NCBI RefSeq assembly: GCF_037890675.1
Contig: NZ_CP149574.1
Span: forward strand, 620,001 to 684,000
Length of the DNA stretch: 64,000 bases
Direction: 5' to 3'
Origin: Methylovirgula sp. 4M-Z18
GTDB taxonomy: Bacteria; Pseudomonadota; Alphaproteobacteria; Rhizobiales; Beijerinckiaceae
This document shows positions 48,925 through 57,533 of the stretch, one piece after another. Both the position numbers and the translations under genes were made by a program. Every line of letters starts with the position of its first letter. Position 1 is the first letter of the stretch. The notes under the pieces were generated by a model that saw nothing but the letters and a program-made list of their open reading frames with translations, searched no databases and was not told the DNA's origin.

Positions 48925-51639
48925 TTAGACGACAAACTCGCAGCGCTCTTGCGGCGTGCGCGTGTCCATGTTGCGACCTCGGTTGAGATGGTCGTCGATT
49001 TCGGCCGCCGCGCCGATCATCCGGCCATAGATGAAGACATTGAAGGCCGCCGTCTCGAGATCCTTCTCCTGCAACCGGCCGGCCTTGTAGTCTTTCCACA
49101 GAAGCGCCAGAAGCAGCGCGGCGATAATCGCATCCACGTTAACGCAGAAGACATAGCGCGTGGCGCCAACGTCGTAGAGGGCCTGTACGAGTTCGCGGTA
49201 ATAGGCGTGGAAGATATTGTAGACGCCGCGCTTTTCCATGAAATCCGCGATGAAGCGCTCGCGCGGGTCGTAGTTGACCGGCTTGCCCCTGAAAATCGGA
49301 TGGTGAACGCCCGGCAAGGCGCGCGGCTCGCCCGCTCCCGATTCCTTGCTCGCAACCTTGTCGAGCTTGTAGCCTTCCGCAAAGGCGAGCGCCATAGCTT
49401 TAAGATTGAGACCGTGATTGGGGTCGGTCGGATCTTTCAGATCGCTGCCGCCGAATTGTTCGAGCAGGAACGCCATGCCCTCGAAGCCGTTGCCGCCATG
49501 ACTGTAACCGCTGTGGCTCAGGCATCCGATCATGGCTTTGTTGATCTGAACGCGTGCGGGAGTCTGCGGTCCATCGGCCGACACGGCGCCCTTCGCGCCT
49601 TGCGAGGTGATGGAGCCCGGGCCGTTGGAGATGAGAAGGCCAACCAGCACCTGCAAAGGTTGCACCTGTTCGGGTGTGGGCTTCTGCCCGGTGAGCGCAA
49701 GATAGAGGAATTGCGCCATCGACCATTCCCCGAACCGTTCGTCGCGTGAAATGCCGCACAGACTGCCGCGCTGGTGATGCTTGGCCGGGATCGAAGCGCC
49801 GATCATCACACCGTACAGGCGCAAATACCACGGCAGCGTCTCGGCGGTCAGCCGCGAAATGCGTTTGCGCGTCAGCGGCCCCCAGGCAATGGTAGTTGCG
49901 ATCGCCGCCAGGATGGCATCACGGGACAATCGCGCTCCGAGCCCCTCCAAAAATTTCAGGAACAAGGATTTGCCGCCACGTGCGTGCACGGCACGCAGCA
50001 TCGCCGCGGGCCTGGGATCGTCCGCCTCCGCGGCGCTCGCCACAAAAAGAGCGCGCTGCGCGTCGCTGAGTTCGATGCCGGACCAATCGAAGGCCTCGTC
50101 GCGCCCGTCCTTCAGGCCCGAATGCGCAAATAGATCGATCAGCGCCTTGGTGCAGGCCAGCGTCCGCTCCACGCGCTTGGGGCCGATGATCGAGACGGCC
50201 GCGGTCATGACCGTGTTGGGCGAGTTTCCTGCTTCGCGCGCCGCTTCAGCGGCGTTAAGGGCCGCGTCGCCGACGAGATTGATCTCGGCGGCAACGGCAA
50301 TGTCCAGCATGGCGCGATCGTTTTCGCTGGCGATCTCGTGCACCAACGGCAAGGCGAAATTCGCTTCTAGCGGCTGCATCGCAAGATCGAGGACGGAATG
50401 ACCATGGACGCTCGTCACCTGCGTCTTCGCATCCATGATCGAGGCGCCGGATTTGTCCTTCATATTCTGCCGCGGGATAACGGCGCCGATTTGTAACCCG
50501 ACCGCCTTGATCTGCTCGTCATAGGGCGCCAAGGCGGTGACCACCGGCAATGCAATCGCGTCCGGCAGCTTGATCCCTTGATCATTGGCGATCCAGGGTT
50601 TGAGCCCAAGATTGCCGCGTGCGGCGAAATCCGGTGCAATGCCATTGAGCCGCATGACTGCGGTCAATGCGCTCGGAATATGGGCGATATTGGTGACGAC
50701 CGCGCCTTTGGCAGAGACGTGCGGCGCATCCGGCGTGAAGAGACCCTTCACGCCGAAGGAATCGATGAACCAGCGTTCCTTGTCCTCGGCGGAATCGCCC
50801 GCGCCTGCCATCGCGCCCGCGTGGCCGACCGCGCGCGTGAGCTTCGACTTCCACCGCCCGACCACGCAGACGACGGCCGGCTTGTCGAACTCGATATTCT
50901 GCTCGTAATAGCCGCCCGGCTCGACGTAGAGGACCGTCGCCTTGCTGCGCGGATCGTTTTTCAAAGCGTAAGAAAAATCGCGCGCGGCATAGTGAATGTA
51001 GACATCCTTGCCGGACGACACGATGGTCGTCGTTCCCCAGCCTTCGGTGGCAAGATATTGGGCGATGGTCGTGCTGAAGCCGCCGGAATTCGAAAAGATC
51101 GCCACCGAACCCTTGAGCAAGACTTCTGCCGGATGATCGCCGCCAAGGGCGCCGCCAATGCGGGCCTGGTTCCAACTGTCCGCCATGCCAAGACAATTGC
51201 CGCCAAAGATGTCGATGCCATAGGCCTGGCCGATCGCGCGGATTTCGCGTGCGTCATGCACGGCAATTTTCTCCGTGATGATCACGATCTTTTTGAGGTC
51301 GGGATTGACGCGCGCGAGTTCGGCAACGCCGTCGCGTACGCCCGAGGGCGGCAGATAGACGACGCCGGTATCGAATGTCAGACCCGCGTCGAGGCCTTCG
51401 CGCACGTTGTTGAAGACGGGGATGTCGCCCGCCGCCGTTTCGAGGACTTGCCCGCGTCGCCCTGGCGAGGTGCCGAACACGACATTGCCACCGGAAAAGG
51501 CGTGGCTCGTCGGCGTGACCTGCCGCGACTCGCCGCCTAAAATATTGAGGACGCAGACTCTGTCGTCGCGTGAAGCGATGGTGTCGAGCGACCGGACGCC
51601 GAGATAGTACGGTAGCCCTTCAATGCCATTCTTTGCCAT
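48925..51639 (-). CDS. ATP-citrate-lyase-like large subunit (CoA-ligase alpha plus citrate-synthase domains)
   Basis: A 904-residue protein. Residues 1-330 are a succinyl-CoA-synthetase alpha-like part with CoA-binding FNNVREGLDAG, GGNCLGM and the phosphohistidine loop VGHAGAMAGAGD (His273). Residues about 330-560 form an extra segment not found in usual AclA. Residues about 565-895 are a citrate-synthase/lyase domain: SHGGNGFEG (714), PGVHHPIFRG (His780), NVDAIIAALL (Asp836) and the ACL end GRMIGAAAEIDDHLNRGR. The equivalent of the first catalytic His of citrate-cleaving enzymes seems to be Gln680 (NGPGSITSQ). It should cleave citryl-CoA or a related acyl-CoA with the ATP-grasp partner upstream, 18 bases away. 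Assignment as type II ATP-citrate lyase is likely but not certain. Confidence 0.8.
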   Translation of the reverse strand: MAKNGIEGLPYYLGVRSLDTIASRDDRVCVLNILGGESRQVTPTSHAFSGGNVVFGTSPGRRGQVLETAAGDIPVFNNVREGLDAGLTFDTGVVYLPPSGVRDGVAELARVNPDLKKIVIITEKIAVHDAREIRAIGQAYGIDIFGGNCLGMADSWNQARIGGALGGDHPAEVLLKGSVAIFSNSGGFSTTIAQYLATEGWGTTTIVSSGKDVYIHYAARDFSYALKNDPRSKATVLYVEPGGYYEQNIEFDKPAVVCVVGRWKSKLTRAVGHAGAMAGAGDSAEDKERWFIDSFGVKGLFTPDAPHVSAKGAVVTNIAHIPSALTAVMRLNGIAPDFAARGNLGLKPWIANDQGIKLPDAIALPVVTALAPYDEQIKAVGLQIGAVIPRQNMKDKSGASIMDAKTQVTSVHGHSVLDLAMQPLEANFALPLVHEIASENDRAMLDIAVAAEINLVGDAALNAAEAAREAGNSPNTVMTAAVSIIGPKRVERTLACTKALIDLFAHSGLKDGRDEAFDWSGIELSDAQRALFVASAAEADDPRPAAMLRAVHARGGKSLFLKFLEGLGARLSRDAILAAIATTIAWGPLTRKRISRLTAETLPWYLRLYGVMIGASIPAKHHQRGSLCGISRDERFGEWSMAQFLYLALTGQKPTPEQVQPLQVLVGLLISNGPGSITSQGAKGAVSADGPQTPARVQINKAMIGCLSHSGYSHGGNGFEGMAFLLEQFGGSDLKDPTDPNHGLNLKAMALAFAEGYKLDKVASKESGAGEPRALPGVHHPIFRGKPVNYDPRERFIADFMEKRGVYNIFHAYYRELVQALYDVGATRYVFCVNVDAIIAALLLALLWKDYKAGRLQEKDLETAAFNVFIYGRMIGAAAEIDDHLNRGRNMDTRTPQERCEFVV

Positions 51640-51657
51640 GTTGCTTCCCCCCCTCGT

Positions 51658-52938
51658 TCAAGCATCCGCTTTCAGGCCAAGGCGCGCGGCGATTTCGGCG
51701 CGGCCACCCGCCTTCATCCATTCGTCGATTTTTTTGGCATAGTTGACGACTTCGGAAATGGCGCTGTCGAAGCCGAAGAAGCGATAGGGCAGGCCGAGGC
51801 TGTCGCAGGTCTCGGCCAGAGCGCCCATGCCCCGGACGAGATTGGGGCCACCGCGGCCGACGACGACATAAACCGGTGTCGGCCCGTACTGGCTGAAATG
51901 TTCGCGCAACGCATCGCCCATGGCGCGGAACGTCTCGTAGATATCCGTATTGTTCGACTTGCCGCCGATGATGAAAAAGACGTTGGCCTGCTTGAGCCAG
52001 TGCTTGAGGCAAATGCGGGCAACGGATTTCATTTTCTCGTAGGGCGGGTTGCCGCCGAAGTCGGACGAGATGATGGCCGCTTCGCCAAGAACTTCTGTCA
52101 CCAGCGAATTTGCGCCGCCGCCGAAGGTGGGCGCGAGAATCGTGCCCTTTTCGTTGATGACGAAAACGTCGGATTGGCCTTGATGGGTGCGAAGCTGATT
52201 GACCTCGCGTTCGAATTCGGATGTATCGGCGGTGAATAAATGATCGGGCAGATTGAGGCGCTGCGAGCGCGGGTCGTCGCGATCGAAGCCGCATTTGAAA
52301 TCGCAGGCAACCGGCGTGAGGCGCCCGTCCTTGCCGGGGCGCATGCGGATCGGGTTGAGCTCAAGCGTCGTCATGCCGTAATGGTGAACGAGTTCCCATA
52401 ATTTCGGCAAATGCTGAACGAGCGGCGAGATCACTTCCTTTGGCGCCCCGATGTCGCTCAAGGCATTGGCGACGACGAAGGCTTTCAGACCGCTCATCGC
52501 GTCGAAGGGAATATGCGCGACGTCCTTTTTGTCGAGCTCCTCGATGTCCACGCCACCTCGATGCGTCAGCGTCATCGTGGGCGCGCGATAGACCGTCGAA
52601 TCCGAAATCGAGAAATAGATCTCGTGTTCGGCCGGTACGCCGCCCTCGAATGTCACGCCGTTCGCTTTCGCGAACGCATGGCCGTGGCGGTGCTCGGCGA
52701 AATATAGACGCTCCTTTTCCCGCAGCGCCGTCTTGAGATCGGTGGCCTTGCCGATCAGGCCCGATTTGCCCTTCTTGCCGACGCCGCCCTTGAACAGAGG
52801 CTTGATGAAGATCAATTTGTGGCGGTCGATCAGGCGCTGAATATCCTCTTCGGAGGCATCGGGCCCCAGCACCTCGGAGGTCGGAAAATCAACATGCCGC
52901 AAAAGTTGCGAGCCGTAATACATGCCGGTGATCTGCAT
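51658..52938 (-). CDS. ATP-citrate-lyase-like ATP-grasp subunit with citrate-binding domain
   Basis: A 426-residue protein. The N-terminal half is a SucC-like ATP-grasp fold (FIKPLFKGGVGKKGKSGLIG; LELNPIRMRPGKDGRLTPVACDFKCGFDRD). The C-terminal half matches the citrate-binding domain of ATP-citrate lyase: TFGGGANSLVTEVLG, SSDFGGNPPYEKMKSVARI, FFIIGGKSNNTDIYETFRA and VVVGRGGPNLVRGM, equivalent to the FVRRGGPN block of eukaryotic ACLY. ATG 52938 has ggagga upstream. With the 904-residue neighbour it forms a CoA ligase that activates citrate or a similar tricarboxylate. First gene of the two-gene unit. No other reductive TCA genes are in the window. Confidence 0.85.
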   Translation of the reverse strand: MQITGMYYGSQLLRHVDFPTSEVLGPDASEEDIQRLIDRHKLIFIKPLFKGGVGKKGKSGLIGKATDLKTALREKERLYFAEHRHGHAFAKANGVTFEGGVPAEHEIYFSISDSTVYRAPTMTLTHRGGVDIEELDKKDVAHIPFDAMSGLKAFVVANALSDIGAPKEVISPLVQHLPKLWELVHHYGMTTLELNPIRMRPGKDGRLTPVACDFKCGFDRDDPRSQRLNLPDHLFTADTSEFEREVNQLRTHQGQSDVFVINEKGTILAPTFGGGANSLVTEVLGEAAIISSDFGGNPPYEKMKSVARICLKHWLKQANVFFIIGGKSNNTDIYETFRAMGDALREHFSQYGPTPVYVVVGRGGPNLVRGMGALAETCDSLGLPYRFFGFDSAISEVVNYAKKIDEWMKAGGRAEIAARLGLKADA

Positions 52939-53166
52939 CTCATCCTCCCTTATCGACCACAACAGGCTCGTCCGTGCGAGACAGCGAAAACAGGGGACTT
53001 GTCGATTGCCCGACGAAAGTTAAAGTGAGCAACCGCTCGGCCACGAGACGATGAGTCAGGCGGCGGTGTCATTGGCGACTGCGCGCTCGCGCACGTTGAT
53101 CCGAGTATTTTTTGCTCAAAGCGAAAGCTTAAGCGCTCGCTCTGCAGGCCGTTCTGATTGCATGCC

Positions 53167-53199
53167 CCCTTCTCCCGCGGCGAAGCTGCGGGAGAAGGG
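53167..53199 (-). terminator. hairpin downstream of the ABC importer
   Basis: Perfect 12-base inverted repeat (53167-53178 and 53188-53199, CCCTTCTCCCGC type) with a nine-base loop, 12 bases beyond the stop of the binding-protein gene on the minus strand. No T-run follows on that strand, so it may stabilise the transcript or be a dispersed palindrome rather than a classical terminator. Confidence 0.55.
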
Positions 53200-53210
53200 C
53201 TTAAAGCGAC

Positions 53211-54245
53211 TTACTTGGTAAAGCCCAATTCCTTATTGGCCTTGATGACGTAGTCGTTTGTATAGGTCTTGGAAAGATCGACCTCGCCCTTGATCTTGCC
53301 GGCCTTGGTGAGCACGTCGAGCACGGTCTTGGGGCCGTCCTCCGGCATCATGCCGTCGGGCAGGAACTGGTCCTTGTCCTTGGTCAGCGCGTCGATGTAA
53401 TCCTGCTTGGTGATGAGCTGGTTGCTGACGAAGTCCTTCGGCATGTTGTCGGCAATGTCGGCGGCGCTGTGGGTCGCGATCCAGTGCATCGTCTCGACCA
53501 TGGCGGTCACCACCCGCTGGGTCTCTTCGGGATGCTTTTCCACCCAATCGGCGCGCACGATGATCGAGGCGGTCGGCCAGGTGCCGCCGAGCCATTTCTT
53601 CGTGCCCTCGGTGGTGGCAAGGTCGAAGGCCGAATAGCCGATGCCCTTCTTCTCGATCGCCGTCACGGTCGGCTGCGTGGTCATGCCGCAGACGATCTGG
53701 CCGTGCTGCAGGCCGGCGATCAGCGTCGCCCCGGCGCCGACCCCGAGCCGGCTGAACTGGTCCGAGGTCACGTCGCTGCGCGCGGCGAGATAGAGGGTCA
53801 GCGCGTCGGTGCCCGAGCCGATGTCGGTCACGCCCACCGTCTTGCCCTTCCAATCCGCCGGCGTCTTGACGTTCGAATCCTTGGCGCACATTTCCCGCTC
53901 GCCCGGCGCGCCCGACAATTGGATGATGTCGACGACCTTCTTGCCCTTCAGCTGGAAGTCGATCGTGTGATTGTACCAGGCGCCGGCCATGTCGACCTGG
54001 CCCGAGATCATCGCGTCTTCCGCGCCGACCGCGTCGTTCTCCGTCGACAGTTCCATCTCGATGCCGTGCTTCTTGAAGAAGCCGAGGTTCTGCGCCAGCT
54101 GATAGGGCAGATAGATCTGCTTATCGATGCCGCCGACCATCATCGACACTTTGAGGTCCGCGGCCTGCGCCGCGCCCATCAGGCCGGTGCCAAGCGCGGC
54201 CACGGCCGCGGCGCCGAACAGCCAATTGCGAAAATCCTGTTTCAT
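53211..54245 (-). CDS. ABC transporter substrate-binding protein (NMT1/SsuA-like)
   Basis: A 344-residue periplasmic protein with a signal peptide (WLFGAAAVAALGTGLMGAAQA). The mature chain has the type-2 binding fold of the sulfonate/taurine/nitrate and thiamine-precursor group: LAQNLGFFKKHGIEMEL, KGKTVGVTDIGSGTDAL, LQHGQIVCGMTTQPTV and LGGTWPTASIIVRADWV. Ligand not predictable. It is the last gene of a three-gene operon read ATPase, permease, binding protein. Confidence 0.9.
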   Translation of the reverse strand: MKQDFRNWLFGAAAVAALGTGLMGAAQAADLKVSMMVGGIDKQIYLPYQLAQNLGFFKKHGIEMELSTENDAVGAEDAMISGQVDMAGAWYNHTIDFQLKGKKVVDIIQLSGAPGEREMCAKDSNVKTPADWKGKTVGVTDIGSGTDALTLYLAARSDVTSDQFSRLGVGAGATLIAGLQHGQIVCGMTTQPTVTAIEKKGIGYSAFDLATTEGTKKWLGGTWPTASIIVRADWVEKHPEETQRVVTAMVETMHWIATHSAADIADNMPKDFVSNQLITKQDYIDALTKDKDQFLPDGMMPEDGPKTVLDVLTKAGKIKGEVDLSKTYTNDYVIKANKELGFTK

Positions 54246-54323
54246 CTTTCTCGTTCCTCCACATTGAACCTGAGCCGCGGCGGCTTCTTGGATGCCGCGG
54301 CGGGATAAAAACTCTTCTGCCTC

Positions 54324-55166
54324 TCAAGCGTCCTGCGCGGCGTTCGAGGATTTCGGCTTCTGCCAGGCCAGCAGCCGCTTCTCGACCCGCGCCATGATCG
54401 CCTCGACGCTCAGCACGATGGCGCCGATCACGAACATGCAGCCATAGACGCCCGGCGAGTCGAAATTGTTCTGCGAGAACTTGATCAGCAGTCCGAGGCC
54501 ATGCTGCGCCCCCAGGATCTCGCCGACGATGGCGCCGACGATGGCAAGGCCGAGCGCCACATGCAGGCTGGCGATGATCCAGGTCAGCGCCGACGGCAGC
54601 ACGACATTGCGCACCACATCGAGCCGCGAGCCGCCCAGGATGCGGATGTTGTTGACGAGGTTCGGATCGACGCTGCGCGCCCCCTGGAAGGCGTTGAAGA
54701 ACACCACGAAGAACACCAGCACCGCCGCCAGCAGCGCCTTGGCCGGCAGGCCGAGACCGAGCCACATGACGAAGATCGAGCCGAGCACGATGCGCGGCAC
54801 CGCGTTGAAGAACTTGATGTAGGGGTTGAACACGTCGGCGAGATAGTCGATCTGGCCGAGCAGAATGCCGAAGAACACGCCGCCGACGACCCCGAGCACG
54901 AAGCCGACCGCCGCCTCCCACAGGGTCACCAGCACCTGGTACCAGAACGAGCCGAGCGCCGTGCCGTTGATAAGCCAATCGACGAGGCGCACCACGACGC
55001 TGCTCGGCGAGGCGGAAATGAACGGATCGATCACTTCGAAATAGGAGAGGATCTGCCAGGTCGCCATCCAGAGCACGAACACGGCCACCTGGCCGATCAG
55101 CACCTTCTGGCGCCGGCTTTGCGCCGGGCTTTTCGCGGCGGGTGCGGATGAGGTGATCTCGCTCAT
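54324..55166 (-). CDS. ABC transporter permease (SsuC/TauC-like)
   Basis: A 280-residue permease with about six helices (KVLIGQVAVFVLWMATWQIL first). The ATPase-contact loop is NNIRILGGSRLDVVRNVVLPSALTWIIASLHVALGLAIVG. The ATG at 55166 overlaps the ATPase stop by four bases (ATGA). The larger open frame upstream is a shadow of the ATPase gene. Confidence 0.9.
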   Translation of the reverse strand: MSEITSSAPAAKSPAQSRRQKVLIGQVAVFVLWMATWQILSYFEVIDPFISASPSSVVVRLVDWLINGTALGSFWYQVLVTLWEAAVGFVLGVVGGVFFGILLGQIDYLADVFNPYIKFFNAVPRIVLGSIFVMWLGLGLPAKALLAAVLVFFVVFFNAFQGARSVDPNLVNNIRILGGSRLDVVRNVVLPSALTWIIASLHVALGLAIVGAIVGEILGAQHGLGLLIKFSQNNFDSPGVYGCMFVIGAIVLSVEAIMARVEKRLLAWQKPKSSNAAQDA

Positions 55167-56005
55167 GGCTTTGCCTTCCCTGCGGCGGCGGGAGCCGATT
55201 GGCGGGCATAGGTGCGCTGCACCTCGTCGCGCAAGGCCTCCCAGATCTGATGGTGCAATTCGAGAAAGCGCGGCGTGAACCGGATTTCCTGCAGCGGGCC
55301 GCGCGGGCGCGGCAGATCGATGTCGAACACCGCCTTGACCGTGCCGGGACCGGCGGTGATCACCACCACCTTGTCGGCAAGGCCGATCGCTTCCTCGAGG
55401 TCGTGGGTGACGAACAGCACGGACGGCCGGGTCTTTTCCCACAGCGACAATAATTCGTTCGACATGATGGCGCGGGTCTGCACGTCGAGCGCCGAGAAGG
55501 GCTCGTCCATCAGCAGCATCGTGGGCTTGTTGATGAGCGCCGCGGCGAGGCTCGCGCGCTTGCGCATGCCGCCCGAGAGCTGGTGCGGATAATGGTTCTC
55601 GAAGCCGGCGAGGCCGACGGTGCGCATCCAATCGCGCGCCATGGCGAGCGCGTCCTTGAGCGGCACTTTGTTGAAGATCGGCCCGAGGGCGACATTGGCG
55701 ACAACCGAGCGCCAGGGCAGCAGCGCGTCCTGCTGGAACATGAAGCTCGTGCCCTTGGTGATGCCGTTGACCGGCTGGCCGGAGACGCTGACGCGCCCCT
55801 CGCTCGGACGCTCGAGCCCCGCCGCCATGGTCAAGGTGGTCGACTTGCCGCAACCCGTCGGCCCGACGATGGCGCAGAATTGGCCCGGCCGGATCTCGAG
55901 GGTCACATCGCGCAAGGCGGTCATGGTCTCGCCCACCGGCGACACGAACCTTTTGCTCACCCCCTCAAACGTTACCCCACCAAGCGCAGGCGCTCCCTCT
56001 GCCAT
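55163..56005 (-). CDS. ABC transporter ATP-binding protein (SsuB/TauB-like)
   Basis: A 280-residue ATPase. Walker A IVGPTGCGKSTTL, Q-loop MFQQDALLPWRSVVANVALG, signature LSGGMRKRASLAAAL, Walker B TMLLMDEPFSALD and switch His in LFVTHDLEEAIGLADKV are all intact. The LPWRSVVANV spacing is typical of the sulfonate/taurine/nitrate importer group. First gene of the operon. These three genes look GC-richer and more C-ending in codon use than their neighbours (a visual impression only). Confidence 0.93.
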   Translation of the reverse strand: MAEGAPALGGVTFEGVSKRFVSPVGETMTALRDVTLEIRPGQFCAIVGPTGCGKSTTLTMAAGLERPSEGRVSVSGQPVNGITKGTSFMFQQDALLPWRSVVANVALGPIFNKVPLKDALAMARDWMRTVGLAGFENHYPHQLSGGMRKRASLAAALINKPTMLLMDEPFSALDVQTRAIMSNELLSLWEKTRPSVLFVTHDLEEAIGLADKVVVITAGPGTVKAVFDIDLPRPRGPLQEIRFTPRFLELHHQIWEALRDEVQRTYARQSAPAAAGKAKP

Positions 56006-56546
56006 CGGCTTCTCCTCCCTCTGTTGCCCGAGCCCCCGTCTGCGATCCCTCTCATCTCAGGGACGAAGCGGTCATGTCGGCGCCGAGCGGCGCCCATTCG
56101 GGTCCCCGCATTTGCCTTTATCGTTCGGTGGCGAGAGGTCGCTTCGTGCCTGCGCGTCGGCTGACGCTGAACGGCTCCCTCCACCTAGCTGCAGTAAAAA
56201 TAACCGATCTACCTGTCAAAACGCTGTCATGCGGTGGCGATTGTCTAGAATGCACCCGATTGCGCCGGAAAATATGGCGACATGCGCGCCATTCGGCGCT
56301 CGCTTGACAGAAGCAATCGCTCATTGACGTTTCCCGAGCCTGAGACCTTCAATCACGCCTCAATCAAAGTGAATAGGTCTTGAGCTTGGCACAAGTTTAA
56401 ATCGCCGGCATCGCCAATTATTTTCGACGCATGATCTTTAACTTTACAGCCATAGTTTCCGTTTAATAAGATCATCCGATGACGACTCAGAATTGTCTCG
56501 ACCAAAGGATTTTGGTCGCCGCTCATATTTCTTATCAGGAGCTCAC
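56006..56546. other. intergenic region upstream of the cellulose operon
   Basis: 541 bases between two divergent operons. The segment about 56180-56530 is clearly A+T-richer and probably carries the cellulose operon promoter. A minus-strand frame at 56353-56526 could encode 57 residues but has no ribosome site. No known regulatory motif recognised. Confidence 0.5.
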
Positions 56547-57533
56547 TTGGCTGGGGAGTGTTCGACTGTGCGGTTCGGATGTGCTGGCAATGCGCCAGCC
56601 TCCGGATATGACGATCTTTTGACGGAATTCGGCCAGCCTGCCCAGTCACACAGGCGGCAACCCATTCTAGCGCTTGTATTCGTTGCTTTCACGGGCCTTT
56701 GCGGCTGTGCGCCGGCACCCTTGGTCGTGCCAGCCAGTACCGTCGGCACCGTACCGCCCAACCTCGCTCTTGCGTCGCTCGGTCCCGGCTCGCCGCCCGT
56801 TCTCCTGGTGTTGCAAAAGAGCTACGCGAACGCGACCCGACAGGACATCATTCTTTCGACAGCGGGCAAGACGCCGGGAGAGAATACGCTGCGCGTCGAC
56901 GTCTATGGCACCAGCAGCGACAGCGTCAGCCCGGAAACGATCCTCACCGATCGCCCCTTGAGCGACACCGATGTCATTGCCGAGTTCGCCGACGCCTTGC
57001 CCGGCGTGCCCCTGCAGCGGTCCCAGGCGGACGTGCAGAACACGTATGGGCCGTTTGGCTATGTGACGGGCAAATCCGCGGAAGGCGATGCCTGCATTTA
57101 CGCGTGGCAACGTATCGCGACGCCGGACCGGGACATTTCTCTGTTCAATCGCCGGGTCGCCATGTCGATCCGCTTGCGCTATTGCCAAACGGACGCCAGC
57201 GAGGCAGCGCTCGTGGCGCCGATGATGCGTCTGCAAATCAAAGTGTCCCCTTCGGGAGGCAATTGGGCCGCCGAGCCGCCATATCTTTCCCCTGGCCTCG
57301 GCACGCCGGGGGCGTCGTTCAGGCCGTCATTGATTCAAACAAAGATCGAAGCCAAGCCTGCTCCATCGAAACCGCGCCGCGCGCCTCGCCATGTGGCCGC
57401 GCCCGCCCGGCCGGCGGCCGCACCCGTTGCGCCGCCGCCGCCCGCCAGCGGGCCTATCGTGCCGCCGCCGCCTGATGTGGGTGCGCCCGCAGGCATCCCC
57501 GTCGCACCGTCGCAACCAGGAGCGCAGCCTTGA
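56547..57533 (+). CDS. bcsN: cellulose biosynthesis protein BcsN
   Basis: A 328-residue protein starting at TTG 56547 with caggag upstream; earlier frame codons lack a ribosome site. A hydrophobic span (PILALVFVAFTGLCGC) ends in a lipobox-like Leu-Cys-Gly-Cys, indicating a lipoprotein or exported protein. The middle (SYANATRQDIILST; NTYGPFGYVTGKSAEGDACIYAWQRI) matches the BcsN family of Hyphomicrobiales cellulose operons, followed by a long Pro/Ala-rich tail (about 270-328). Its biochemical role is unknown. It overlaps bcsA by four bases. Confidence 0.82.
   Translation: MAGECSTVRFGCAGNAPASGYDDLLTEFGQPAQSHRRQPILALVFVAFTGLCGCAPAPLVVPASTVGTVPPNLALASLGPGSPPVLLVLQKSYANATRQDIILSTAGKTPGENTLRVDVYGTSSDSVSPETILTDRPLSDTDVIAEFADALPGVPLQRSQADVQNTYGPFGYVTGKSAEGDACIYAWQRIATPDRDISLFNRRVAMSIRLRYCQTDASEAALVAPMMRLQIKVSPSGGNWAAEPPYLSPGLGTPGASFRPSLIQTKIEAKPAPSKPRRAPRHVAAPARPAAAPVAPPPPASGPIVPPPPDVGAPAGIPVAPSQPGAQP

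Noticed and set aside
54121-55209. Large frame across the importer permease
   Set aside because: Shadow frame; the permease frame has conserved motifs and a correct ATGA junction.
56353-56526. Minus-strand frame for about 57 residues upstream of bcsN
   Set aside because: The sequence looks slightly protein-like, but there is no ribosome site, no recognised family and it overlaps the probable bcs promoter.
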